Source: Muribaculaceae bacterium
GTDB lineage: Bacteria > Bacteroidota > Bacteroidia > Bacteroidales > Muribaculaceae
Length of the DNA: 57,882 nucleotides
Direction of reading: 5' to 3'
NCBI GenBank assembly: GCA_023667015.1
Contig: JAMPAX010000011.1
Span: 1-57,882, forward strand
Part shown: piece after piece, positions 8,218 through 16,202 of the stretch
Numbering within the stretch: position 1 is the first letter of the stretch
How the letters are laid out: every line of letters starts with the position of its first letter
Position numbers and translations under genes: made by a program
The notes under the pieces: generated by a model
What the model was told of the DNA's origin: nothing
What the model saw: only the letters and a program-made list of their open reading frames with translations
The model's database searches: none

Positions 8218-9571
8218 TTGCGACTTCCGTATTGTTAAATTCTGATGGTGTACCGGTTCCCTCGAATATGGATCGGAAGGTAGGAAAGGATTTATTGATG
8301 CAGTCGGGGTTTCTGATTGCCCTGAGATTGCCTGTCAGTATCGCTAAAGACATAGCTATCCGATGGTCGTTGTGTGAGTCAAGCTCGGGAGTGGCTGCTT
8401 TCTTCGTAATTGATGTTTTCGCGTCTGTATTCTGCAATTCTCCACGGCATTCAGCTATGGAATTTTCCTTGGCTTCGTAGTATAGGCACAACCCGTGATT
8501 TTCGGTCTTGCATACTTCCGGCCCGATGTATCCTAACTTGGCAAGCTCTTTACGAAGACTCTCAATTCTGTCGGATTCTTTATATTTCAGTTGTCCTACA
8601 TTCTTGAGGATGAAGCTCCTGCCGACTCCACACAGTCCGCATACGAGTGTTGGTACCAAGTCGGGACAATTGCCCATATCAATCTCTACTTTCCAATGGT
8701 CTCCTCCGTCTTTTACCGTATTGCATATTTCCATATATTCTTTGTTGTCGGAATATGTTGTCTGTACTCCCAACGTCTTCATGATCTCGGCTATAATAGC
8801 ATCTCCTTGCAATGATTGTCCGTAGGGAGGGATGTATGGGAGACGTATCTTTCTGCCGGGATTTAGCAGTGCCCATTCATAAAAGTAAGAAGCGGCACTC
8901 CAATCATACTCCAACATCTGATAGGGGTTGGTTCCGGATAGAGTGCGTTGTAGCATTGCCTTAGTCATCTCTAAGTATGAGGAAGAAACGGGTGTCGTTC
9001 CCACTTCGTAGCTGATGGTGAGGGGTGAGACAAAAAGCATTGAGGCGAGGGTCAGCGCAGAGGCATATTGGGAACTGACGGAGGGGTCGAGGGTTGTCTC
9101 TGCTCCTTGTAACCTACGCCCGCGAATATCTACGCGCGTGATTGTTATATTGTCTTCAGCGGTATGAATATAGATATCCGCACCAAGAGCGGTGAGGGCT
9201 TCCAAAAGGGGAGCGTGGGGACGTTGGCCAAGTTGAGGGCTCGGTATTATAGACACCTCAGAATTGGGAGTGGCAGCCGCCAGGGCGAGGATGAAACGAA
9301 AGGGGGTAGCTCCATCCCCGATTTCAATCGTTCCCCGGCCGGAACAGAGGGTTGACAGAGCATCTGCAAAAAGGGTGATATCGCTACATACCTCCGGATT
9401 AGATTTGTCTAAAAACGCAGGAATATGAAGAGAGGGACGCTCTGCGGGAGGCGTGGAATGCTCTATCCATTCCCGGCAGGAGAGCAGATAGTCAAGAGCC
9501 AAGGCGCGAATAGCAATACTCTTAGAGACCGGCATCTCGAAGCGTTTAACTTCGGAGCGTTTAACGTTCAT
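8198..9571 (-). CDS. aroA: 3-phosphoshikimate 1-carboxyvinyltransferase
   Basis: EPSP synthase of the shikimate pathway, joining shikimate-3-phosphate and phosphoenolpyruvate. Recognisable sites: SKSIAIRAL (Lys17, Ser18, Arg22), IGDGATPFRF (83-92), LGQRPHAPLLEALTALGA, LDPSVSSQYASAL, DMGNCPDLVP, KYKESDRIESLRKEL and DSHNDHRIAMS. It is a divergent member: the N-terminus is short, an acidic insert precedes residue 80, and the loop that reads NAGTAMR in E. coli is DGATPFR, putting Ala88 at the position of Gly96, which controls glyphosate sensitivity. The last five codons lie inside inverted-repeat copy A, so the C-terminus may have been remodelled by that element. queA lies 24 bp upstream. Confidence 0.93.
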   Translation of the reverse strand: MNVKRSEVKRFEMPVSKSIAIRALALDYLLSCREWIEHSTPPAERPSLHIPAFLDKSNPEVCSDITLFADALSTLCSGRGTIEIGDGATPFRFILALAAATPNSEVSIIPSPQLGQRPHAPLLEALTALGADIYIHTAEDNITITRVDIRGRRLQGAETTLDPSVSSQYASALTLASMLFVSPLTISYEVGTTPVSSSYLEMTKAMLQRTLSGTNPYQMLEYDWSAASYFYEWALLNPGRKIRLPYIPPYGQSLQGDAIIAEIMKTLGVQTTYSDNKEYMEICNTVKDGGDHWKVEIDMGNCPDLVPTLVCGLCGVGRSFILKNVGQLKYKESDRIESLRKELAKLGYIGPEVCKTENHGLCLYYEAKENSIAECRGELQNTDAKTSITKKAATPELDSHNDHRIAMSLAILTGNLRAIRNPDCINKSFPTFRSIFEGTGTPSEFNNTEVAISRWSI

Positions 9572-9595
9572 CGTATATCTGTAGAAGTCTAATTC

Positions 9596-10849
9596 TTAAT
9601 TTCTAATTAAATAGCATGCATCGCCATAGGAAAGGAAGCGATAGTCGGAGGCGAGGGCTTCGTTGTAGATACGGCGCCAGGGTGGAAGTTCGGTTGTGTC
9701 TGTACCATTGCTGAGGAAGGAGGACACCAGCAGAAGCAATGTTGACTGTGGCTGATGGAAGTTGGTGACCATTCTCGAGACAATACGCCAATGGAAACCG
9801 GGGGCTATCATGATAGCAGTAGAGGCTGAGATGGAGTTGACGCCGTTCTTATCCATGAAGTCTAAGAGTTGGCGGAGGGCTTCGATGGTGTTTAGGTTTT
9901 CGTATTGCTTTTCATAGGCCATCCATTGAGAGATGTGTAAGTTAGTCTCTCCCTTGTCAATAATTGAGGCAAGATATGGAAGAGACTCGAGGGTTCTCAC
10001 ACTGGTGGTTCCGACGGCAATAACGGAGCGATTTTCGCTCAGCGCGGATATGAGTTTCTCAATGAGTTGGCGAGAAACTATAAATGACTCTGTATGCATT
10101 GGATGTTCACCGATAGTCTCCGACTTAACCGGCTTGAAAGTTCCGGCGCCGACGTGTAGAATAAGCTTCTGGAAGTCTACCCCCTTGTCGGAGAGAGAGG
10201 AGAGTAGCTGAGGGGTGAAGTGCAGTCCGGCTGTGGGGGCAGCCACGGAGCCTTCAATGCGGGAGAAAACAGTCTGGTAGTCACGGGAGTCGGACTCTTG
10301 GCTGTCGCGCTTAAGGTAGGGAGGGATAGGGATATTTCCGGCGGCCTCAACGATAGCGGCGAAGGAGACGCCGGGGTTGTTCCAGGAGAAATCCACGATG
10401 CAGGCACCCCCCTCCCCTTCTTCAGAAATCTCAGCGCGGAGTTCCACAGGCTCAGTGTATCCGGGTAGATCTATTAGTTTAGAAATAAAACCGGACTTCC
10501 ATTTCTTTCTGTTGCCTATCAGACAGGTCCAGCGGCAACTTGTATGGGATGCAAAGGCTACGGCATAGTCAGCCGGCTCGAAGGGTTCGAGAATAAAGAC
10601 CTCGATGCGAGCTCCGGTAGTCTTATGGAATTCGATTCGGGCATTGATAACTTTTGTTTCGTTGGCCACGAGGAGCGATCCGGGAGCGATCAGGGAAGAG
10701 ATATCGGAGAAGATATGATGTTCGATGCCCGAGGCAGGATTAAAGAAGAGGAGCTTGCAGGCATCGCGATCAACAAGGGGAAAGCGAGCTATGCGCTCAT
10801 CGGGGAGAGGGTAGTCGAAATCTTCGATTTTTATATTTTTAGGTGACAT
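9596..10849 (-). CDS. queA: tRNA preQ1(34) S-adenosylmethionine ribosyltransferase-isomerase
   Basis: Transfers and isomerises the ribosyl group of S-adenosylmethionine onto preQ1-modified tRNA, forming epoxyqueuosine at the wobble position. Family landmarks are FDYPLPDERIARFPL at the N-terminus, VANETKVINARI, VAAPTAGLHFT, LHVGAGTFKPV and VTNFHQPQSTLLLLVSSF. At 417 residues it is longer than the roughly 350-residue E. coli enzyme, as is common in Bacteroidetes. It is the first gene of a leftward pair with aroA and is separated from the tRNA-Val genes by a 146-bp gap that carries their rightward promoter. Confidence 0.96.
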   Translation of the reverse strand: MSPKNIKIEDFDYPLPDERIARFPLVDRDACKLLFFNPASGIEHHIFSDISSLIAPGSLLVANETKVINARIEFHKTTGARIEVFILEPFEPADYAVAFASHTSCRWTCLIGNRKKWKSGFISKLIDLPGYTEPVELRAEISEEGEGGACIVDFSWNNPGVSFAAIVEAAGNIPIPPYLKRDSQESDSRDYQTVFSRIEGSVAAPTAGLHFTPQLLSSLSDKGVDFQKLILHVGAGTFKPVKSETIGEHPMHTESFIVSRQLIEKLISALSENRSVIAVGTTSVRTLESLPYLASIIDKGETNLHISQWMAYEKQYENLNTIEALRQLLDFMDKNGVNSISASTAIMIAPGFHWRIVSRMVTNFHQPQSTLLLLVSSFLSNGTDTTELPPWRRIYNEALASDYRFLSYGDACYLIRN

Positions 10850-10952
10850 AGAGTCTGAGAGTTTAAGATGTTAATACATAGTCTAATTGCTATGATTGGG
10901 TCAAAATAGATGAAGAGAGGAGAAAAATTTTTTACAAAAATACGCAAAAAAA

Positions 10953-10984
10953 TTTGGTAGAACTAAAAAAATGGTTTAACTTTG
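10953..10984 (+). promoter_or_regulatory. Promoter of the tRNA-Val pair
   Basis: TTTG (10953-10956), a 20-bp spacer and TAACTTTG (10977-10984) match the Bacteroidetes sigma factor consensus exactly. The following bases GCACTCGCAA are shared with the tRNA-Lys promoter at the right edge of the window. Start would fall near 10991, a few bases before the tRNA. Confidence 0.85.
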
Positions 10985-10995
10985 CACTCGCAATC

Positions 10996-11070
10996 GGGCG
11001 ATTAGCTCAGCTGGTTTAGAGCGTCTGCCTTACAAGCAGAGGGTCTGCGGTTCGAATCCGTAATCGCCCA
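10996..11070 (+). tRNA. tRNA-Val (anticodon TAC)
   Basis: A 75-base cloverleaf: acceptor arms GGGCGAT and ATCGCCC, D-arm AGCTCAGCTGGTTTAGAGC, anticodon arm TCTGC-CTTACAA-GCAGA with anticodon TAC (reads GTA), and T-arm with GGTTCGAATCC. The discriminator is A and CCA is not encoded (the next bases are CCG). It is followed after 24 bases by an identical copy. Confidence 0.97.
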
Positions 11071-11094
11071 CCGATTCAAAATATCAACCCATTC

Positions 11095-11169
11095 GGGCGA
11101 TTAGCTCAGCTGGTTTAGAGCGTCTGCCTTACAAGCAGAGGGTCTGCGGTTCGAATCCGTAATCGCCCA
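11095..11169 (+). tRNA. tRNA-Val (anticodon TAC), second copy
   Basis: Identical over all 75 bases to the gene at 10996-11070, with the same TAC anticodon and no encoded CCA. The 24-base spacer contains no promoter match, so both copies should be cut from one precursor that ends at the terminator at 11193-11229. Confidence 0.97.
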
Positions 11170-11192
11170 CAGTTTAACTGTACTCAACAATT

Positions 11193-11229
11193 AATATCGG
11201 ATAGTCCGTGAGGCCTGTCCGATATTTTT
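11193..11229 (+). terminator. Terminator of the tRNA-Val operon
   Basis: AATATCGGATAG (11193-11204) pairs with CTGTCCGATATT (11215-11226), a 12-bp stem with one G-U pair and a 10-base loop, and runs into five T (11225-11229). It lies 23 bases after the second tRNA. Confidence 0.85.
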
Positions 11230-11295
11230 GTTGTGACCCCTCCCCCGTGGGAGGAAATAAGGGTCGCGGGAATGCTGATGCATCGGGATGCATCC

Positions 11296-14200
11296 TTACT
11301 TTGAGAGTATCAACCCGGTGGTAGTGCACTGTGGATGCAATGCGCCGTTCTCTGTCAGGGTGATACCAAGCTCGGAATAGTGTAGCAGTTTGTCGAGCTT
11401 GAAAACTATGCGCTGATCGGGTAGCGAGGGATACCCTACTGCCGGACGTATTCCCCTCGGAATATCACTGAGTCCCCACAGTTCTTCATGCACTTCGGTG
11501 TGCATCCTCTCCGAGGCTGCCTCTACTAGCCTGTCGGCAAGACTCTGCGTCAGTAGCTTTTGATAGTCTGTAGCTTGTTGTCCATATATCTTCTCACTCT
11601 CCCGGAGTACACTCAAGGCCGTGGCTGTAAACACTCCTATATAATCATCTTCAGCGGCTACTTGGTCGGCCAGTGACGTGCGCGGTGCCTGTGTGCGGCG
11701 TGGTGTGTCCAGCTCTATTTCTTCCTCCCCACATCGTATGTAGATTGAATCTCCGGCGGAATAGGCCGGCGTCAGCACGGCCCGTGTGTGGATCGCAACT
11801 CCCCTATTGATCAGTTCTCTTAGCATCTCTCGGGCATCTGACAGCAATCTCCCGGCTTCTTTAGCTGCTGTATCCTCAGAGAAAAGCTGTTCTGCACTCG
11901 CAATGGGATCGGATTCGTTGTATTGAGCGAGCGTTGCATATTTGGGCGATAGGTGCCAGACGTGCAAAAACTCTTTCCAATTGATACAATAAATCAGCTC
12001 TTCTATGGGTATGTAGATGTTGGATAAGCCGGGTTGTTTAGGCACCGCGGAGGGGTTACTCTTGCGAGTGGGTAGTGGGGTAGTGTCGGAAACTTCTCTT
12101 TCCTCTCTTCCATAGAATTCTTCGCTCAATCTCTTCTGAGCACTCCGGATTCTTTCCCTTTCGAAGGCATGAAGAGTAGAATCGGTCAAGGATGCTACTA
12201 CCGGTGGCAACTGAGCGGCATCGCGAGTATGCAGGGTGAGGCCGCTGAAGAGCGGGGCGATCTTTACGGCAGTGTGAAGTTCGGAGGTGGTAGCACCGCC
12301 GATACAGAGGGTGACGTCGGAGAGACCTTCCCTCTCGAGCAGGGTCGCTACGTCGGCCATCTCTGCCAACGAGGGAGCTATCAGTCCGCTGAGTCCTACA
12401 AACTTAGCGTTATAACGACGTACAGCCTCCACTATCTTTTCTCCCTCTACCATCACTCCCAAGTCGATGACGTTGAAACCACTACATTTCAGTATAATCG
12501 CTACGATGTTCTTCCCGATGTCGTGGACATCCCCTTTGACGGTGGCGAGTACAAAGGTGGGAATAGCGTTGGCGGACGTTTCTGACTTCGTTCCTTTAGC
12601 ACTGTTCTCCTTTTCAATTTCGGGGGTGAGGATATCAACAGCTTTTTTCATTACTGAGGCGGCACGCACCACTTGTGGCAGGAACATCTCGCCGGCTCCG
12701 AACTTGTCGCCTACGATGCGTATCCCTTCCATCAGATGTCGCTCTACGACTTTCATAGCCGATCCTTCCGCAGCTAAGGCTTGAACCACTAATGCTTCTA
12801 ATTCAGAATCAACACCCTGTTCCACCGACTGAGCCAGCGTCAGGCTCGTTGATCTCTTGGGAGCGTCTGCGGGGGGTGTCTTCGGAGTTCCCTTCTTTGA
12901 TGCTTGCTCTCGGTTGCGAATATCGGTGGCGAGGATCAGAAGACGGTCTACGGCATCCGTTCGGCGCATGAAGATGACGTCTTCGATATGTTCTCGCAGT
13001 GTAGGCTCTACAGTGGCGATATCGGTACTCGTGGCGGGATTGACGATGGCCATGTCGAGACCCCGCTCTATGGCATGGTGCAGAAAGACGGTGTGCATGG
13101 CTTTTCTGACGGTGTCGTTTCCTCGGAAGGAGAAGGATAGGTTGCTGACACCTCCGGAGACCTTAGCTCCCGGCAGGTTTTCCTTAATCCAGGATATAGT
13201 ATCCAGAAAATCGAGTGCATAACGATCATGGTCGGCAATACCGGTGGCGATGGTCAGCACATTGGGGTCGAAGATTATCTCATAGCCCGGAAAGCCACAT
13301 TCCTCGGTGAGGATTTTGTAGGCGCGGCTACATATTTCGATGCGACGTGGAAGAGTTGTGGCCTGCCCTTTCTCATCGAAGGCCATGACTACCGGTACAG
13401 CTCCGAGTTGCTTTATCTCGAGAGCTGTAGCAATGAATTTCTCCTCCCCTTCTTTGAGGGATATGGAGTTGACGATCGCTACTCCTTGGAATTTCTTCAG
13501 TGCTACCCGGATAGTCTGCATGCTCGAGGAGTCTATCATCAGCGGTAGTGGTGAGGTGGTGCTGTCGGTGGAGAGTAGCGATACAAATGTCTCCATCCGG
13601 AGTTCAGCGTTGAGCAAACCATCGTCCATATTGATGTCCAAAACCTCCGCACCGCTGCCCACCTGCGAGGCGGCAATCTGCAGCGCTTCGGAGGTGTTTC
13701 CTTCCCTTATGAGTCTCAGAAACTTGCGGCTACCGGCTACGTTGCAGCGCTCCCCTACTTTCAGGAAATGTCCCGGCACTACCTCCAAGGCGTCGAGTCC
13801 GGCGAGTGTAAGGGTCCGGGATTTTGGATCTGCAGGCTGAGGTTTCCTGGGCTCGGCCTTGTGTGCTATCTGAGCAATTGCCCGGATATGGGAGGGCGTA
13901 GTGCCACAACAACCTCCCACGATATTTATCATTCCTGCCTCCAGATATTTTCTCAATACGTTGGCCATACGGGAGGGAGTCTCAGTGTAGCGTCCTAATT
14001 CGTCGGGAAGACCGGCGTTGGGGTGCAGGGATACATATTGCGGAATATTTTGGAGCTTCTTCAACCACCGTTCCATACCCTCCGCACCGAAGCCGCAGTT
14101 GAGTCCGACACTCACTGCCCCGGAATGGCGCATGGCTGCGATGAATGCCTCCACCGACTGTCCCGAAATTGTTCTCCCCCGGGGGGTGAGGGTGGCCGAA

Positions 14201-14823
14201 ATCATCAGCGAAACTTCATGTCCACATTCGTCGATAGCTCTTCTGATACCGCTGAGAGCCGCTTTAGCATTGAGAGTATCGAAGACCGTTTCGAGAAGAA
14301 GAATATCTACACCACCCTCAATGAGGGCAGTTGCCTGCTGGAAGTAAGCAGATGCCATGTTATCGAAATTCACGGATACTGTAGAGGCTCCGGGGATACT
14401 CAGAGCTACATTAGAAGGCCCCATACTGCCGGCTACGTACACTTGGCGCCCTGTCTTGTGCATATACTCCTCAGCAGCTTGACGAGCCTGACGGGATGCC
14501 GCTATGTTTATATCCCACACTCTATCTTGCAATCGATACTCCACCATGGAAATTGCATTGGCATTGAAAGAGTTGGTCTCGATGATGTCTGCTCCGGCTT
14601 CGAGATATTGCTCGTGGATATGACGAATGGCATCGGGACGGGTCAGGCACAGCAAGTCGTTACACCCTTTAAACTTAACGTCTTCGGGGAGTGGTAGCGA
14701 TCCGCGGAAGTCCTCTTCCGAGAGGTTGAGGCGCTGAATCATAGTGCCCATGGCCCCATCGAGGACCATAATCTTTTCGGATAGTTGATGGATGAAAGCC
14801 GAATGTTGATGGTTACTATGCAT
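11296..14823 (-). CDS. metH: Cobalamin-dependent methionine synthase
   Basis: Transfers the methyl group of 5-methyltetrahydrofolate to homocysteine through methylcobalamin. Four modules are visible: homocysteine-binding domain (about 1-325, with the zinc cysteines in GLNCGFG and GGCCGTTP), pterin-binding domain (about 350-620, VGERCNVAGSRKF and FDPNVLTIATG), cap plus cobalamin-binding domain (about 660-890, with the cobalt-ligating DVHDIGKNIV), and reactivation domain (about 920-1175, RPAVGYPSLPDQ). At 1175 residues it is slightly shorter than the E. coli enzyme, mainly at the C-terminus. It follows metF after 52 bp of 9-bp repeats. No cobalamin or SAM riboswitch was recognised upstream of the pair. 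Confidence 0.97.
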   Translation of the reverse strand: MHSNHQHSAFIHQLSEKIMVLDGAMGTMIQRLNLSEEDFRGSLPLPEDVKFKGCNDLLCLTRPDAIRHIHEQYLEAGADIIETNSFNANAISMVEYRLQDRVWDINIAASRQARQAAEEYMHKTGRQVYVAGSMGPSNVALSIPGASTVSVNFDNMASAYFQQATALIEGGVDILLLETVFDTLNAKAALSGIRRAIDECGHEVSLMISATLTPRGRTISGQSVEAFIAAMRHSGAVSVGLNCGFGAEGMERWLKKLQNIPQYVSLHPNAGLPDELGRYTETPSRMANVLRKYLEAGMINIVGGCCGTTPSHIRAIAQIAHKAEPRKPQPADPKSRTLTLAGLDALEVVPGHFLKVGERCNVAGSRKFLRLIREGNTSEALQIAASQVGSGAEVLDINMDDGLLNAELRMETFVSLLSTDSTTSPLPLMIDSSSMQTIRVALKKFQGVAIVNSISLKEGEEKFIATALEIKQLGAVPVVMAFDEKGQATTLPRRIEICSRAYKILTEECGFPGYEIIFDPNVLTIATGIADHDRYALDFLDTISWIKENLPGAKVSGGVSNLSFSFRGNDTVRKAMHTVFLHHAIERGLDMAIVNPATSTDIATVEPTLREHIEDVIFMRRTDAVDRLLILATDIRNREQASKKGTPKTPPADAPKRSTSLTLAQSVEQGVDSELEALVVQALAAEGSAMKVVERHLMEGIRIVGDKFGAGEMFLPQVVRAASVMKKAVDILTPEIEKENSAKGTKSETSANAIPTFVLATVKGDVHDIGKNIVAIILKCSGFNVIDLGVMVEGEKIVEAVRRYNAKFVGLSGLIAPSLAEMADVATLLEREGLSDVTLCIGGATTSELHTAVKIAPLFSGLTLHTRDAAQLPPVVASLTDSTLHAFERERIRSAQKRLSEEFYGREEREVSDTTPLPTRKSNPSAVPKQPGLSNIYIPIEELIYCINWKEFLHVWHLSPKYATLAQYNESDPIASAEQLFSEDTAAKEAGRLLSDAREMLRELINRGVAIHTRAVLTPAYSAGDSIYIRCGEEEIELDTPRRTQAPRTSLADQVAAEDDYIGVFTATALSVLRESEKIYGQQATDYQKLLTQSLADRLVEAASERMHTEVHEELWGLSDIPRGIRPAVGYPSLPDQRIVFKLDKLLHYSELGITLTENGALHPQCTTTGLILSK

Positions 14824-14825
14824 AA

Positions 14826-14870
14826 AAGTTCTCTAAATTCCCTAAGTTTCTTAAACTTATTAAGTTCCTT
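14826..14870. repeat. 9-bp tandem repeats in the metF-metH gap
   Basis: Five contiguous units: AAGTTCTCT, AAATTCCCT, AAGTTTCTT, AAACTTATT, AAGTTCCTT, then a partial AAATCTT reaching the metF stop. They fill almost the whole gap. Confidence 0.65.
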
Positions 14871-14875
14871 AAATC

Positions 14876-15850
14876 TTAATAGATTTCTGAGGCTATTTTG
14901 CGAACAGACTCCGATGCCATAAGGGTGTAGAAATGAAGCCCTTCCACTCCGTTGGCTATTAGATCCCGACATTGCTCGACAGCCCATTCTACACCCACTT
15001 GTGCCACCTCCTCATCACTCTTGCAGCGGCGCAGTTCGCGGGCTAAGTCTTCAGGAATGTCGGTGCGAAATACTCGCGGGAGTACTGTCAGTTGGCTACC
15101 CTTGACGATAGGCTTGATGCCGGGAATAATCGGTACGGTGATTCCGACTTTGCGACATCTCTTTACGAAGTCAAAATACTTGGTGTTGTCGAAAAACATC
15201 TGAGTCACAAGATAGGAAGCACCACCCTCCACCTTCTTCTTAGCCCAGTAGAGGTCTGACTCCATGTTGGGGGCCTCCTCGTGTTTTTCAGGATAGCATG
15301 CCATGCCGTATCTGAAGGGTGTCTCAATACCCTCCAGTAGGGTGCCGTCGAGCGATATTCCCTTGTTGAAGTTATTGATTTGCTCTTGGAGCTCCACTGC
15401 ATGAGTATGATAGAGTTCCGGGTTTTGTTGTTGGGTTTCGAGCGACTTGCAATCCCCGCGAAGTAGCAGTAGATTAGTGACACCAAGGAAATTCAAGTCG
15501 AGCAGAGCATATTCCGTCTCCTCCTTGGAGAATCCCTTGCATATAATGTGGGGGACAGCCGGTATTCCATACTTGTTCTGGATAACTCCGGCGATAGCGA
15601 CGGTGCCGGGACGCTTACGAACACTTTGGCGCCGCAAACTGCCATCCGGCTGTTCACGATAGACGTACTCACTATGATGAGAAGTGATGTTGATATATGC
15701 CGGGTTAAACTCCTTAAGTCGGTCAATAATTCGAAACACCTTCTGAATGCTGTTGCCTTTCAGAGGAGGGAGGATTTCGAAGGAGAAAGCGGGATTGTGT
15801 ATGTTATCCTTAACACCCACAATATGGGTATCCTTATCAAAATATGTCAT
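14876..15850 (-). CDS. metF: 5,10-methylenetetrahydrofolate reductase
   Basis: Flavoprotein that makes 5-methyltetrahydrofolate, the methyl donor used by MetH encoded immediately downstream. Signatures: FSFEILPPLKGNSIQKVF near the N-terminus with the catalytic Glu, YINITSHH, NLLLLRGD, and ASYLVTQMFFDNTKYFDFV followed by VPIIPGIKPI. The length of 324 residues is typical of the bacterial catalytic domain. A -7 box lies about 20 bases before the start. The gene is divergent from nhaD across a 352-bp intergenic region. Confidence 0.95.
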   Translation of the reverse strand: MTYFDKDTHIVGVKDNIHNPAFSFEILPPLKGNSIQKVFRIIDRLKEFNPAYINITSHHSEYVYREQPDGSLRRQSVRKRPGTVAIAGVIQNKYGIPAVPHIICKGFSKEETEYALLDLNFLGVTNLLLLRGDCKSLETQQQNPELYHTHAVELQEQINNFNKGISLDGTLLEGIETPFRYGMACYPEKHEEAPNMESDLYWAKKKVEGGASYLVTQMFFDNTKYFDFVKRCRKVGITVPIIPGIKPIVKGSQLTVLPRVFRTDIPEDLARELRRCKSDEEVAQVGVEWAVEQCRDLIANGVEGLHFYTLMASESVRKIASEIY

Positions 15851-15870
15851 CTTTTTTACCTTTAGAAAAA

Positions 15871-15878
15871 CAAAATTA
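15871..15878 (-). promoter_or_regulatory. -7 box for metF-metH
   Basis: TAATTTTG on the minus strand fits TANNTTTG; start near 15864 would leave a leader of about 14 bases. I see no -33 TTTG at the right distance (the nearest is 27 bp upstream), so support is partial. Confidence 0.4.
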
Positions 15879-15986
15879 CAAAAAATATTCCTAATAATGC
15901 GAAAACAAAGAAGAGATTGGCGAAAAACGATAGTAAATAAAATTCAAACAAAAACGGAAAAAATTCCGTATTTGCAAAAAATGTTG

Positions 15987-15994
15987 TAATTTTG
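15987..15994 (+). promoter_or_regulatory. -7 box for nhaD
   Basis: TAATTTTG matches TANNTTTG. The -33 position 20 bp upstream reads ATTC, so the match is partial. The predicted start near 16001 coincides with the first base of inverted-repeat copy B, leaving a leader of about 200 bases. Confidence 0.42.
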
Positions 15995-16001
15995 AGCCCG
16001 A

Positions 16002-16043
16002 TAAGTAGATGGTCGATTTGAATTTAAATTGAACAGCTACTTA
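16002..16043 (+). repeat. Inverted-repeat element, copy B (nhaD leader)
   Basis: A 42-bp imperfect palindrome from TAAGTAG to CTACTTA. As RNA it folds as AAGTAG/CTACTT, then TG/CA, TC/GA and GATTT/AAATT (one G-U pair), with three single mismatches, around a GAATTT loop. The left 27 of 28 bases equal copy A downstream of aroA; the 30-base loop of copy A is absent here, as if the two arms had fused. Confidence 0.65.
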
Positions 16044-16202
16044 AGCTCACTGAGCTTTTATCCCATAGTTCTCGTGGGTTTTGCAACTCGGAGGAGGACT
16101 TACCAAGGCTATGGGATGTAAACTCACAGCGACTAAAACGAGACTAAAACGGAGGAAACTCAACCTAATTTTTTAATATACCGATAGAGAAACTTAGTCA
16201 TC
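16043..16202 (+). promoter_or_regulatory. Structured leader RNA of nhaD (candidate)
   Basis: Three features lie in the untranslated leader. AAGCTC-ACT-GAGCTT (16043-16057) forms a hairpin ending in TTTT, like a weak terminator. Next is a compound stem: ATCCCATAG (16060-16068) with CTATGGGAT (16109-16117), enclosing TTCTC/GAGGA and GGGTT/AACTC around a TTGC loop, with an asymmetric bulge at 16096-16108. Then two direct copies of GACTAAAACG (16131-16151) precede a GGAGG at 16151-16155 and an A+T-rich run to the ATG. I match it to no riboswitch or small RNA family I know. Confidence 0.5.

Larger units (their letters stand above)
15851..16202. other. metF-nhaD divergent intergenic region
   Basis: The left half (15851-15985) is very A+T-rich and holds the metF -7 box and little else. 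The right half contains a rightward -7 box, inverted-repeat copy B and the structured nhaD leader. No protein-coding frame is convincing. Confidence 0.7.

Noticed and set aside
11231..11275. Additional small RNA after the tRNA-Val pair
   Set aside because: Only a CCTCCC/GGGAGG hairpin downstream of metH, more simply part of the metH 3' end.
15851..15990. SAM or cobalamin riboswitch for metF-metH
   Set aside because: The -7 box implies a leader of about 14 bases, and no riboswitch core sequence is visible on the minus strand.
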